23,839 bases of DNA from an uncultured Oscillospiraceae bacterium (GTDB lineage Bacteria; Bacillota; Clostridia; Oscillospirales; Acutalibacteraceae), in assembly GCA_902478455.1 (NCBI GenBank), contig CABSLJ010000011.1, positions 1-23,839 of the forward strand. Direction: 5' to 3'. The translations under genes were made by a program, and so were the position numbers. The notes under the pieces were generated by a model that ran no database searches, was not told where the DNA came from, and was given only the letters and a program-made list of their open reading frames with translations. Every line of letters starts with the position of its first letter. The stretch's first letter is position 1. Below, in pieces: positions 6,209-14,390 of the stretch.

Positions 6209-8830
6209 TTAGCGCAGCGCTTCCAGCGAGGAGTCGATGAGCGAGAGGCGCTCCTTCAGGCGCTGGGCGTTCTGACGCGCGCCTTCCACAATCTGCGCCG
6301 GCGCCTTTTCGGTAAAGCCGGGATTCTGCAGCTTGCTTTCCACCTGGGCGAGCTGCTTTTGTGTGGCTTCCTTCTCCTTGAGCAGGCGGGCCGTTTCGGC
6401 GGCTTTGTCCACCAGCTCATCCATGGGGATGTAGAGCCTGGCGTCGTCGGTGACGATGGTCACTGCCTGGGGCAGGTCGAAGCTGTCTCCGATGGTGACG
6501 TCGCTCGCGTAGGCCAGGCGTTTGAGGAAGGCCTCACCGTCGCGGAAGGTCTGCGGCAGGGCGGTGGCGATGTAGACGTGCGCCTTCTTGGAAGGGGGAA
6601 CGTTCATCTCCGCGCGGCGGTTGCGGACGGCGCGGATGGCATCCATCACCCGCTTCATTTCAGCTTCGGCCTCTGGGAAGGAGAGGGCGGCGTCATAGAC
6701 CGGATAGAGCGCGACCATGATGGAATCGCCCTCGTGCGGCATGGTCTGCCAGATTTCCTCGGTGATAAAGGGCATGAAGGGATGCAGCAGCCGCAGCGTG
6801 CCGGTCAGCACCCAGACGAGGACGCGGCGGGCCGTATCGGCCGAAGCGCCATCCGCCTGCAATCTCGTCTTTGCAAGCTCGATGTACCAGTCGCAGAACT
6901 GATCCCAAATGAAGTCGTAAAGCTTCTGCACGGCGATGCCCAGCTCGAACTTTTCGAGATTCTCGGTCACCTCGCGCGCGAGGGTGTTGAAGGCGCTGAC
7001 GATCCAGCGGTCCTCCAGCGCAAGCTCGCCGGGCAACTCGGTTGCTACCTCATAGCCGTCGATGTTCATGTGAATAAAGCGGGCGGCGTTCCAGATCTTA
7101 TTGGCAAAGTTGCGGCTGGATTCGATCTTCTCGTCGGAGAAGCGCATGTCGTTTCCGGGGCTGTTGCCCGTGGCCAGGGTAAAGCGCAGCGCGTCGGCGC
7201 CGTACTGCTCGATGATCTCAAGCGGGTCGATGCCATTGCCCAGAGATTTGGACATCTTCCGACCCTGCGCGTCGCGCACCATGCCGTGAATGAAGACGGT
7301 GTTGAAGGGGGCCTTGCCCGTGTGCTCGAGCGCCGAAAAGATCATGCGGGCGACCCAGAAGAAGATGATGTCATACCCCGTGACCAGCGTATCGGTCGGG
7401 TAGAAATAGTCGTAATCGGCGGTGTGCTCCGGCCAGCCGAGGGTGGAGAAGGGCCACAGAGCCGAGGAGAACCAAGTGTCGAGCGTGTCCTCATCCTGAT
7501 GCAGGTGGCGGCTGCCGCACTTGGGGCAGACCGTGGGATCCTCACGGGAAACGATGGTCTCGCCGCAGTCGGAGCAGTACCAGGCGGGGATGCGGTGGCC
7601 CCACCACAGCTGACGGGAGATGCACCAGTCCTTGATGTTCTCCATCCAATGATGATAAATTTTTTCAAACCGTTCGGGGACGAACTTCACTTCCCCGTTT
7701 TTGACCGAATCGATCGCCGGACCGGCCAGCGGCTGCATCTTGACGAACCACTGGAGGGACACGCGCGGCTCAACTGTCGTCGAGCAGCGGTAGCATGCGC
7801 CGACGTTGTGCTTGATGTCCTCGGTCTTGACGAGGAAACCGCCCTCTTCGAGGTCCTTTACAATCTGCTTTCTCGCCTCATAGCGGTCGAGGCCCTGGTA
7901 CTTGCCACCGTTTTCGTTGATGACGGCCGTCTCGTCCATGACGTTGATCACGGGCAGGTTGTGCCGCAGGCCGACCTCAAAGTCGTTCGGGTCGTGCGCG
8001 GGGGTGATCTTCACCACGCCGGTTCCGAAATCGCGCTCGACGTAGGTGTCCGCCACGACGGGGATTTCCCGGCCGACGAGCGGCAGGATGACATTCTTGC
8101 CAATGTATTGCTGATAGCGCTCGTCCTCGGGATGAACGGCGACGGCGGTATCTCCCAGCAGGGTTTCCGGACGGGTGGTGGCCAGCTCCAGGTAGCCGCT
8201 GCCGTCGGCCAGCGGATAGCGCAGATGCCAGAAATGGCCGTCATGCTCGCTGAAATCGACCTCTGCGTCGGAAATGGAGGTGCGGCACTTGGGGCACCAG
8301 TTGATGATGCGTTCGCCGCGGTAGATGAGCCCTTTTTCATAAAGGGTGACGAAGACCTCGCGCACCGCCTTGGAGCAGCCCTCGTCCAGCGTAAAGCGCT
8401 CGCGCTCCCAGTCGCAGGAGGAGCCGAGCTTTTTGAGCTGCTCGATGATGCGGCCGCCGAACTTTTTGCGCCACGCCCAGGCGCGCTCCAGAAAGCCGTC
8501 GCGTCCGATGTCCTCCTTGGAGATTCCTTCGGCGCGCATGGCCTCCACGATCTTCGCCTCTGTTGCGATGGAGGCGTGGTCGGTGCCGGGCAGCCAGAGG
8601 GTGCAGTATCCCTGCATCCGGCGGAAGCGGATGAGGATGTCCTGCAGGGTTTCATCCAGGGCGTGTCCCATATGCAATTGCCCCGTGATGTTCGGGGGCG
8701 GGATGACGATGGTATACGGCTTTTTGTCTTTGTCTATTTCCGCGTGGAAATAACCGCCGGAAAGCCAGAAGTCGTAGATTCTGTCTTCCACTTCGCGGGG
8801 CTCGTAGGTTTTTGCAAGCTCCTTGGCCAT
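6209..8830 (-). CDS. valS: Valine--tRNA ligase
   Basis: ValS charges tRNA-Val. The 873-residue class I synthetase has the HIGH-type motif in PPPNITGQLHMGHAL (44-58) and KMSKS at 525-529 (GRKMSKSLGNG). The editing domain includes TTRPETLLGDTAV (218-230). Cysteine pairs (C179/C182, C347/C349, C419/C422, C435/C438) suggest zinc-ribbon elements as in many bacterial ValS. The C-terminus ends in a coiled-coil arm that contacts tRNA. AGGAGG lies before the ATG, and a consensus sigma-A promoter is about 100 nt upstream. I looked for a T-box (TGGNACCGCG) in the leader and found none, so tRNA-sensing control is not apparent. folC follows. Confidence 0.97.
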   Translation of the reverse strand: MAKELAKTYEPREVEDRIYDFWLSGGYFHAEIDKDKKPYTIVIPPPNITGQLHMGHALDETLQDILIRFRRMQGYCTLWLPGTDHASIATEAKIVEAMRAEGISKEDIGRDGFLERAWAWRKKFGGRIIEQLKKLGSSCDWERERFTLDEGCSKAVREVFVTLYEKGLIYRGERIINWCPKCRTSISDAEVDFSEHDGHFWHLRYPLADGSGYLELATTRPETLLGDTAVAVHPEDERYQQYIGKNVILPLVGREIPVVADTYVERDFGTGVVKITPAHDPNDFEVGLRHNLPVINVMDETAVINENGGKYQGLDRYEARKQIVKDLEEGGFLVKTEDIKHNVGACYRCSTTVEPRVSLQWFVKMQPLAGPAIDSVKNGEVKFVPERFEKIYHHWMENIKDWCISRQLWWGHRIPAWYCSDCGETIVSREDPTVCPKCGSRHLHQDEDTLDTWFSSALWPFSTLGWPEHTADYDYFYPTDTLVTGYDIIFFWVARMIFSALEHTGKAPFNTVFIHGMVRDAQGRKMSKSLGNGIDPLEIIEQYGADALRFTLATGNSPGNDMRFSDEKIESSRNFANKIWNAARFIHMNIDGYEVATELPGELALEDRWIVSAFNTLAREVTENLEKFELGIAVQKLYDFIWDQFCDWYIELAKTRLQADGASADTARRVLVWVLTGTLRLLHPFMPFITEEIWQTMPHEGDSIMVALYPVYDAALSFPEAEAEMKRVMDAIRAVRNRRAEMNVPPSKKAHVYIATALPQTFRDGEAFLKRLAYASDVTIGDSFDLPQAVTIVTDDARLYIPMDELVDKAAETARLLKEKEATQKQLAQVESKLQNPGFTEKAPAQIVEGARQNAQRLKERLSLIDSSLEALR

Positions 8831-8930
8831 TGTACTTCCTCCTTGGTCGCTCTGCCGCCCGCCGCCAGGGGGTTGCGGGCCGGTCAGCCGGTTCTGATTC
8901 CTTGTCGCACGTCAAATTATGAACTTATTT

Positions 8931-8959
8931 ATTATCCCACCGGACGGCTATTTTGTCAA
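8931..8959 (-). promoter_or_regulatory. Sigma-A promoter of valS
   Basis: On the minus strand: TTGACA (8959-8954), 17-nt spacer, GATAAT (8936-8931). It predicts a leader of about 95 nt before valS. Confidence 0.88.
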
Positions 8960-9062
8960 TAAAAGGGCGTCTTTTTCGGCCGATATGTCCCTTTAAATCT
9001 ACACTGACCGCCGGCCGACCGGTCCCCCTATCCCCTTTTTCCCGCAATTCCCTTTCCTCTTA

Positions 9063-9091
9063 TTGACAGATTCGGCCAAATGGGATACTCT
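9063..9091 (+). promoter_or_regulatory. Candidate sigma-A promoter of the femX-like gene
   Basis: TTGACA (9063-9068) is perfect. The -10 is weaker: TACTCT after 17 nt, or an extended -10 TGGGATACT (9081-9089) with a 15-nt spacer. Confidence 0.6.
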
Positions 9092-9203
9092 AGATACTTA
9101 GGATGCAGCGCCTGTTGTTCCCGGGCTTGGACCGCATAAGCGCCCCAAGATGGGACAGGCTATTCTTTTGTATAGATTTGGATGGACAAGGAGTGGGCGG
9201 ATT

Positions 9204-10304
9204 TTGGAAATACTGGATTTGAACAATCCCAAAGTCAGAGAGGAATACACCGATTTTGTGGAGCATCACCGCGCCGGCGGCTTTATGCAGTCGCTCGAAT
9301 GGTGCAACGTAAAGACCGGCTGGGGCCGCGAGGCCGTCTGCACGCGTGACGAAAACGGAAAAATGATCGGCTCCATGCTGATCCTGACCAAAAAGCTGCC
9401 GGTGATCGGCAAAACGATGATCTACGCTCCCCGCGGTCCGGTGTGCGACCTGCATAACATAGAGGTCATCAAGGACCTGCTGGAAGGCGCCAAGGCCATC
9501 GGCAAGAAGTACAAGGCCTATCTGTTCCGCATGGACCCCTATGTGCTGGAAACCGACGATTTCTTTATTGCGGAGATGCGCAAGCTGGGCTTCCGCTTCA
9601 AGCCGGGCGCCGGGGACAATGAACCGACCCAGTCCCGCAAAAACTATATGAAGGACATTGAAAACATGACGGCCGACGAGGTCTTCTCCACCTTCCACAG
9701 CAAATGGAGATACAACATTCGTCTGGCGCAGCGCAAGGGCGTTGTCTGCTCGGTGTGCGACAAAAGCCACCTGGACGACTTCTGCGCCCTGATGAAGGTG
9801 ACCGGCGAGCGCGACGGCTTCCAGATCCGCACCAAGGAGTACTTTGCCCAGATGCTGGACGCCTTCGGCCCCGATCATTGCCGCCTTTATATGTGCTATT
9901 ACGGCGACCAACCGCTTTCCGGCGCCATCGCCACCCAGTATTCGGGCAAGACCTGCTATGTCTACGGCGCTTCGGGCAATGAAAACCGCAATCTGATGCC
10001 CAATTATCTCATGCAGTGGACCATGATGCAGTGGGCGATTGAGAACGGCTGCTTCCTTTACGACTTTCAGGGCATCCCCTTCTATGAGGTGGAAACCCAT
10101 CCCAACCACGGCGTCTATCGCTTCAAAAAGGGCTTCAACGGTCAGGTGGTCGTCTTCGCCGGCGAGTTCGACTATATCTTCTCCCAGTCGGCCGACCGCT
10201 TTGTCAACTTCTCGATGCATACGGCCCGCAGGCTGCTCAAGGCGCGGACCGTCGTCCGCTCCAAGCTCGCGAGCATCCGCTGGAAGCGCGCGAAAAAAGC
10301 CTGA
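9204..10304 (+). CDS. FemA/FemB-family lipid II interpeptide-bridge aminoacyltransferase
   Basis: FemABX enzymes use aminoacyl-tRNA to add bridge amino acids to the peptidoglycan stem peptide at the inner face of the membrane. This 366-residue protein shows the doubled GNAT-like fold expected of the family. Recognisable blocks are GGFMQSLEWCNVKTGWG near the N-terminus, FHSKWRYNIRLAQRKGV mid-protein (conserved in Fem proteins) and FYEVETHPNHGVYRFKKGF near the C-terminus. I place the start at the TTG at 9204, with AAGGAG 9 nt upstream and the protein beginning MEILDLNNPK. An in-frame ATG at 9150 lacks a ribosome binding site and would add 18 unlike residues. Which amino acid is added cannot be read from sequence. 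Confidence 0.88.
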   Translation: MEILDLNNPKVREEYTDFVEHHRAGGFMQSLEWCNVKTGWGREAVCTRDENGKMIGSMLILTKKLPVIGKTMIYAPRGPVCDLHNIEVIKDLLEGAKAIGKKYKAYLFRMDPYVLETDDFFIAEMRKLGFRFKPGAGDNEPTQSRKNYMKDIENMTADEVFSTFHSKWRYNIRLAQRKGVVCSVCDKSHLDDFCALMKVTGERDGFQIRTKEYFAQMLDAFGPDHCRLYMCYYGDQPLSGAIATQYSGKTCYVYGASGNENRNLMPNYLMQWTMMQWAIENGCFLYDFQGIPFYEVETHPNHGVYRFKKGFNGQVVVFAGEFDYIFSQSADRFVNFSMHTARRLLKARTVVRSKLASIRWKRAKKA

Positions 10305-10328
10305 CGCTTATTCTTCAAAGATACTGCT

Positions 10329-10354
10329 AAAAAGGGGCGGATGCCCATCCGCCC
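10329..10354 (-). terminator. Rho-independent terminator downstream of degV
   Basis: On the minus strand GGGCGGATG and CATCCGCCC (10354-10335) form a strong hairpin with a very short loop, followed by CTTTTT. It lies about 160 nt past the DegV stop and also forms on the plus strand just after the femX-like gene, though without a T-run there. Confidence 0.7.
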
Positions 10355-10427
10355 GCAGGGAAGGAAAAAAGTCCTTATCTGCGGGCCGATGAGACACCGT
10401 CCCTTCTTTTTATCTGCTGTTGCAGAT
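10352..10427. repeat. Cluster of inverted repeats between convergent femX-like and degV genes
   Basis: CCCGCAG (10352-10358) pairs with CTGCGGG (10379-10385), with an inner AAGGA/TCCTT stem. ATCTGC (10412-10417) pairs with GCAGAT (10422-10427). The first arm shares CCC with the preceding terminator stem, so the two folds exclude each other partly. Probably 3'-end processing or termination structures for the plus-strand transcript. Confidence 0.5.
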
Positions 10428-10515
10428 TTGATCATGCGGATATCCGCGACCGCCTCTTTTGTCGTATGAGGCAGCGCATCCAACAGAAAAATGCTCCGCT
10501 GATTTCGGGAAAAGA

Positions 10516-11400
10516 TTAGGCTTCCCGCCGGCTGCCCCAGAAAAACAGAGCCACGGTGCCGGGACCGGTATGGCTGCCAATAGTGGTACCCACAGAGTAG
10601 ATTTCCACACGGCCGTTCAGCTTGGGAAAGCGCGCTTCCACCAGATCGGCGACAGCGCGCGCGTCCTCGTAGCAGCCGGAATGAGAGAGATAGCACTTCC
10701 CGCTGTAAGCCGGTCCGCCGACGGCGAATTCCTCCATTTTATTGACAATCTCGCGGATGACCGCCTTTTTCCCACGGATTTTAAAGCGCGGGATCAGACG
10801 TCCCTTGTCATCCATATTGAGCAGCGGGCAAATCTTGAGCATAGTTCCAAACCAGCCGGAGGCCTTGGAAATCCGCCCACCCTTGACGTAATAGGTGAGA
10901 TCGGTGGAAAAGAACCAGTGATGCAGCTCCAAGCGGTGTTCCACAGCCCAGGCAAACACCTCGTCGACCGATTTTCCCTCATCGCGCAGATCGGCCAGCC
11001 GGTCCATCAGCAGACCATAGCCCGAAGAGGCGCCCAAAGAATCCACCAGCAGGATTTTCCGGTCGGGGTACTTTTCCTGCAACTCATCGCGGGCGATGTT
11101 TGCCGCGCCGAATACGCCGGATATCCCCGAGGAAAGGGAAACGTGAAGAATGTCCATCCCCTGCTCCAGAAACGGGGTGAAATAGGCGACAAACTCATCC
11201 ACATTGACCTGTGAGGTCTTTGTTTCCGCTCCCTCCGCCATCGCCTGATAGAATTTGTCGAACGGCATGGTCTTGCCCAAATCGTCGGGATACTGCTTTC
11301 CGTTTAACAAGTAGTGGAAGCAAATGTAATGGATATCCCTCCGGTCGAAATGTTCTTGCGTGAGGTCGGCGGTCGAGCAGCAGCTGAGAACAAAAGGCAT
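10516..11400 (-). CDS. DegV family fatty-acid-binding protein
   Basis: DegV proteins bind a single fatty acid in a pocket between two domains; many act as FakB-type partners of fatty acid kinase FakA. This 294-residue protein has the typical layout: SCCSTADL near the N-terminus, KTSQVN at 61-66, SLSSGISGVFGA at 88-99 (head-group binding) and KGGRISKASG in the C-terminal domain. I start it at the ATG at 11400; a GTG directly upstream (11403) is equally placed behind AGGAAAGGAAAA. It is divergent from a TetR regulator, and its candidate promoter overlaps that gene's promoter and an operator-like palindrome, so co-regulation by the TetR protein is likely. A role in lipid uptake is inferred from family only. 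Confidence 0.9.
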   Translation of the reverse strand: MPFVLSCCSTADLTQEHFDRRDIHYICFHYLLNGKQYPDDLGKTMPFDKFYQAMAEGAETKTSQVNVDEFVAYFTPFLEQGMDILHVSLSSGISGVFGAANIARDELQEKYPDRKILLVDSLGASSGYGLLMDRLADLRDEGKSVDEVFAWAVEHRLELHHWFFSTDLTYYVKGGRISKASGWFGTMLKICPLLNMDDKGRLIPRFKIRGKKAVIREIVNKMEEFAVGGPAYSGKCYLSHSGCYEDARAVADLVEARFPKLNGRVEIYSVGTTIGSHTGPGTVALFFWGSRREA

Positions 11401-11464
11401 CACAGATTTTCCTTTCCTGTTTAGAATAAAGAGACCGGTTCTGGCAAACGGCGGCCGATCCGGA

Positions 11465-11493
11465 TTGACAGATATTATTACAGTTGTTACAAT
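11465..11493 (+). promoter_or_regulatory. Sigma-A promoter of the tetR-type gene
   Basis: TTGACA (11465-11470), 17-nt spacer, TACAAT (11488-11493). The -10 lies inside the inverted repeat at 11483-11504. Confidence 0.85.
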
Positions 11494-11504
11494 ATCATAA
11501 CAAC
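11483..11504. promoter_or_regulatory. Probable TetR-family operator
   Basis: GTTGTTA and TAACAAC form a perfect 7-bp inverted repeat with an 8-bp centre, a size usual for TetR-type dimers. It covers the -10 of the tetR promoter and of the candidate degV promoter, so binding would silence both. Confidence 0.65.
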
Positions 11505-11518
11505 CGCAAAAGTTGCAA
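11489..11518 (-). promoter_or_regulatory. Candidate promoter of degV, sharing its -10 with tetR
   Basis: On the minus strand TTGCAA (11518-11513) is followed after 18 nt by TATTGT (11494-11489). The -10 is the complement of the tetR -10 shifted by one base. Weaker than the tetR promoter; I found no better one for degV. Confidence 0.45.
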
Positions 11519-11604
11519 TTACAAACCGGACGTCAATGTCAGTTATTCATACAAATCAAAAGATCTGTAATAGTATTATCTGGAAAATCCAGGAGGATTA
11601 TGCC

Positions 11605-12192
11605 ATGGAGGACAGAAGAATTCGCAAAACCAAACGGAACGCCAAACAGACGCTTGTGCGCCTGCTTGGAACGAAAAATTTTGACCAGATCACTGTGACC
11701 GAGCTTTGCGAAGCGGCGGATATGAGCCGGATTACCTTCTACACCCACTATGCGGACAAATACGAGCTGGTGGAGGATATTTTCCAGGATCTTTTGAGAA
11801 TAGCCATGGAGGATTTCAACCATCTGCAGTCGGAAAGCAATCCGGAGGGAGATACCCTCAAAAGCTACTGCAATCTGCTCGACTGCGTGCTCAATCTGTT
11901 TGAAAGCAACACCGCTTTTTTGCGGCAGATGTCGCAGCGGCGGAATCCTTACCTTTACGCATCCTTTTATCAATATATCTCCCAAAAGGTGGAGCAGCTT
12001 GTGAAACGGGAAAATGAAAAGCTTATGCTGCGGTATGGAAGCAAGCAGTTCTCAGCCTTTATCTGCCACGGACTGTGGGCTTATATCAACGAATGCTACA
12101 ATGAGAATTACGACGTCGCCACCATCCGCAGCGAGACGCAGACCCTGCTACGGGGCATTCTGCAATCGGACGTCTTCCTGCAAAACGACTGA
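11605..12192 (+). CDS. TetR/AcrR family transcriptional regulator
   Basis: The 195-residue protein has a TetR-type N-terminal DNA-binding domain: FDQITVTELCEAADMSRITF (26-45) followed by YTHYADKYELVEDIF (46-60), the usual helix-turn-helix and following helix. The remainder is helical and would form the ligand and dimer domain; its ligand is unknown. I chose the ATG at 11605, behind AGGAGG (11591-11596); an in-frame start at 11536 would add 23 unlike residues. The gene diverges from degV, which makes degV its most likely target along with itself. It ends before a long bidirectional terminator. Confidence 0.9.
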   Translation: MEDRRIRKTKRNAKQTLVRLLGTKNFDQITVTELCEAADMSRITFYTHYADKYELVEDIFQDLLRIAMEDFNHLQSESNPEGDTLKSYCNLLDCVLNLFESNTAFLRQMSQRRNPYLYASFYQYISQKVEQLVKRENEKLMLRYGSKQFSAFICHGLWAYINECYNENYDVATIRSETQTLLRGILQSDVFLQND

Positions 12193-12354
12193 GCGGGGAT
12201 TGGAAAACGCACGGCGCAATCGCGCTCTTCTCCCGATGCGCAACCCGCTCGAAGCGCGCGCCCATTTATCTGCGCGCACCCAAACCCTCAAAAACGGAAT
12301 CGGGTTGTATCCGCCCTCTGTCAAGCAGCAATGTCCCGCTGTTTGATTACAGAT

Positions 12355-12397
12355 AAAACCTGCCCAAGCGGTTTAGATGCCGCTTGGGCAGGTTTTT
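12355..12397. terminator. Bidirectional terminator between tetR and alcohol dehydrogenase
   Basis: A perfect 17-bp stem (12355-12371 with 12380-12396, 8-nt loop) has T-runs on both strands: TTTTT on the plus strand and TTTT on the minus strand. It serves the convergent tetR (+) and alcohol dehydrogenase (-) genes. The 160 bases before it hold nothing I can identify. Confidence 0.93.
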
Positions 12398-12405
12398 GTG
12401 TTTCT

Positions 12406-13587
12406 TTATCCCCGCGCCATGCGGTAGATTTCTTCGATGTCCTGCTGCCCGAGCACGCGGAAGCCGCCAATGGTGCGCCTGCCGCGGTAGGTGCATTTAA
12501 AGGCCAGCTCCTTGATCTGCTCCTCGGTGAGCTCCACGCCCAATTCCCGGATCGAGGTCGGCATACCGATAGAGCGATAGAAGGCCTCCATAGCCTCAAT
12601 GCCTTCCAGCGCCGTCCGCTCCGGATCGTCAAATCGGTTGGGTACGCCGAGCACGTTGACCGCCAGCTGTGCAAAACGCGCGGGATTTGTCCGGTATACG
12701 TAACGCGCCCAGCTGCCCCATACCGCGGCCAATCCCGCGCCGTGGGCGACGTCAAACATCCCGCCGAGCTCGTGCTCCAGCTGATGGCTGGCCCAGTCCC
12801 CCGAGCCGCCGCAGCCGGTCAGATCATTGTGGGAAAGGCTGTTCGCCCACATGATCTCGGCGCGCGATTCGTAGTTTTCCGGATCGCTCATGAGAACGTG
12901 CGCATGGTGTATCACGGTGCGCATCAGTCCCTCGCCGATCTGATCGGTCAGCTCCATGGAGCGCTCTTCCCCGAAATAGCGCTCCATGGTGTGCATGAGG
13001 ATGTCCACACAGCCGCTCATGGTCTGATATTGGGGCAGCGTCACGGTAAGCTCGGGATTCATAACGGCGAATTTACAGCGGCACAGATCGTTCTTGTATC
13101 CCTTTTTCAACCAGCCGTCCTCATTGGTGATGACCGAGGACTTGCTCATCTCGCTGCCGGCCGCGGCGATGGTTAACACCGCCCCGATGGGCAGGCAGGC
13201 GCCAGGCGCCGTCTTGCCCTCGTAAAAATCCCAAACGTCGCAGTCATTGACCACGCCGTAGCCTATGGCCTTGGCCGAATCGATGACGCTTCCCCCGCCG
13301 ACCGCCAACAGGAAATCCACACCCTCCGCGCGGCAGAGCTCGATCCCTTCATACACCTTGGAAAGGCGGGGATTGGGCACCACGCCGCCGAGGGAGACAT
13401 AATCCACGCCGGCCTCCTTCAGCGAGGCGTAAATGCGGTCGAGCAGCCCCGAGCGCACGGCGCTGCCGCCGCCGTAATGGACCAGCGCCTTCCTGCAGCC
13501 CTGCGCCCTGACCAGCTCTCCGACCAGCGACTCGGTCCCTCTGCCGAACAGCACCCTGGTCGGCGCGAAAAATTCAAAATTTCTCAT
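12406..13587 (-). CDS. Iron-containing alcohol dehydrogenase (butanol dehydrogenase-like)
   Basis: Group III alcohol dehydrogenases interconvert aldehydes and alcohols with NAD(P)H. The 393-residue length is typical of the BdhA/YqhD branch. The nucleotide-binding motif is GGGSVIDSAKAI (97-108). The metal ligands expected by comparison with YqhD are D195 and H199 (CVDILMHTME) and H268 and H282 (in the HQLEHELGG and DVAHGAG segments); all four are present. AGGAGG precedes the ATG. The gene starts 11 nt after the GNAT acetyltransferase gene and shares its promoter. A bidirectional terminator follows almost at once. The natural substrate is unknown; a role in fermentation or aldehyde detoxification is inference. 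Confidence 0.93.
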   Translation of the reverse strand: MRNFEFFAPTRVLFGRGTESLVGELVRAQGCRKALVHYGGGSAVRSGLLDRIYASLKEAGVDYVSLGGVVPNPRLSKVYEGIELCRAEGVDFLLAVGGGSVIDSAKAIGYGVVNDCDVWDFYEGKTAPGACLPIGAVLTIAAAGSEMSKSSVITNEDGWLKKGYKNDLCRCKFAVMNPELTVTLPQYQTMSGCVDILMHTMERYFGEERSMELTDQIGEGLMRTVIHHAHVLMSDPENYESRAEIMWANSLSHNDLTGCGGSGDWASHQLEHELGGMFDVAHGAGLAAVWGSWARYVYRTNPARFAQLAVNVLGVPNRFDDPERTALEGIEAMEAFYRSIGMPTSIRELGVELTEEQIKELAFKCTYRGRRTIGGFRVLGQQDIEEIYRMARG

Positions 13588-13598
13588 ATCAATGCCTC

Positions 13599-14210
13599 CT
13601 ATCCGGGTAATTGTGTATCTGTCACATGCTTTTCCTTGAACGGAAAGCCGCGGTCAAACGCCGCGACGTCCTCCTCGCTGACCGTAAAAACGGGGTCCTC
13701 ATAGAATTTCCCCGCAACGCCTTTCAGCCCACCGGGAAACAGTTCCAGGCCCATAAAGGCGTCAAAATTTTCGCCCTCCCGGGTGGTCACGCCGAAACGT
13801 TCTGCATTCTGAAAACCAAAGCGTCCGTAATAGCCGGGATTTCCAAAAATAAACACGCCCTTGTAGCCCAGACCGGCCGCCCGCTTCAGACTGTGCCGCA
13901 CCAAAAGAGAGCCGACGCCTCTGCCCTGCTGATCCGGCCGCACACTCAGCGGGCCGAAGATCAGCGCCTCTGTGCGTTCACCCGTGGGAGAGACCACCGC
14001 CCCCTTTGTGTAGGCGATATGTCCCACAATCTCTTCTCCCATGACCGCCACAAAATCGAGCTCGGGCACAAAGGCCGGGACCTCCCGCATTCTGTGCAAA
14101 ATCAAATGCTCCGAACAGCCGGGATGGTAGACGTCCCAGAAGGCTTCCCTCGTCAAATGCTCCACAGTCCTGTGATCCTTGGCTGTTTCCAGCCGAATTT
14201 GATATTTCAA
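13599..14210 (-). CDS. GNAT family N-acetyltransferase
   Basis: The 203-residue protein carries the acetyl-CoA binding motif in LSVRPDQQGRGVGSLLVRHS, followed by GYKGVFIFGNPGYYGRFGF, which places it in the YhbS-like branch of small-molecule or protein acetyltransferases. I choose the TTG start at 14210: GGGAGGGG lies 7-8 nt upstream, and the predicted promoter (14264-14236) would start transcription near 14229, downstream of the alternative in-frame ATG at 14264. That ATG therefore could not be used from this promoter. It is the first gene of a two-gene unit with the alcohol dehydrogenase. The acetylated substrate is unknown. Confidence 0.87.
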   Translation of the reverse strand: MKYQIRLETAKDHRTVEHLTREAFWDVYHPGCSEHLILHRMREVPAFVPELDFVAVMGEEIVGHIAYTKGAVVSPTGERTEALIFGPLSVRPDQQGRGVGSLLVRHSLKRAAGLGYKGVFIFGNPGYYGRFGFQNAERFGVTTREGENFDAFMGLELFPGGLKGVAGKFYEDPVFTVSEEDVAAFDRGFPFKEKHVTDTQLPG

Positions 14211-14235
14211 GCTTTCCCCTCCCGTATTTTCTACT

Positions 14236-14264
14236 AGGATACCACACGACGGCGGATTCTGCAA
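14236..14264 (-). promoter_or_regulatory. Sigma-A promoter of the GNAT / alcohol dehydrogenase unit
   Basis: On the minus strand: TTGCAG (14264-14259), 17-nt spacer, TATCCT (14241-14236). A leader of about 20 nt to the TTG start is predicted. Confidence 0.72.
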
Positions 14265-14330
14265 TCAGGTTCGCCAGCCAACCTGTATCGAGAATACGAA
14301 AGGGAAGGGAGCAGAGAGTCCGTAAACAGC

Positions 14331-14363
14331 AAAAAGCGGGATGGAAAGCTTCCACCCCGCTTT
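14331..14363 (-). terminator. Rho-independent terminator of the lyase/ABC/Asp-box operon
   Basis: On the minus strand AAAGCGGG pairs with CCCGCTTT, and TGGAA with TTCCA across one mismatch and a 3-nt loop; TTTTT overlaps the end. It lies 28 nt after the last gene of the operon. Confidence 0.92.
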
Positions 14364-14390
14364 GAAAACGATTTTGAAAACAATATTGCG

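Larger units (their letters stand above)
8831..9203. other. Divergent intergenic region valS / femX-like gene
   Basis: It holds the valS promoter (minus), the promoter of the FemA/B-type gene (plus) and GC-rich short inverted repeats in the valS leader, such as GCCCGC/GCGGGC near 8859-8882. I see no T-box, other riboswitch or additional gene. The in-frame ATG at 9150 lies here but has no ribosome binding site. Confidence 0.6.

Noticed and set aside
8831..8930. T-box riboswitch in the valS leader
   Set aside because: No TGGNACCGCG antiterminator sequence and no terminator hairpin before valS; the leader is only about 95 nt.
6359..8962. 867-residue plus-strand open frame opposite valS
   Set aside because: Antisense shadow of a high-GC coding sequence; the minus strand encodes a complete ValS with all motifs.
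9001..9023. GC-rich inverted repeats (GACCGCC...GACCGGTC) between valS and the femX-like gene
   Set aside because: Short and imperfect; not aligned with either promoter and no clear function, so not listed as an operator.
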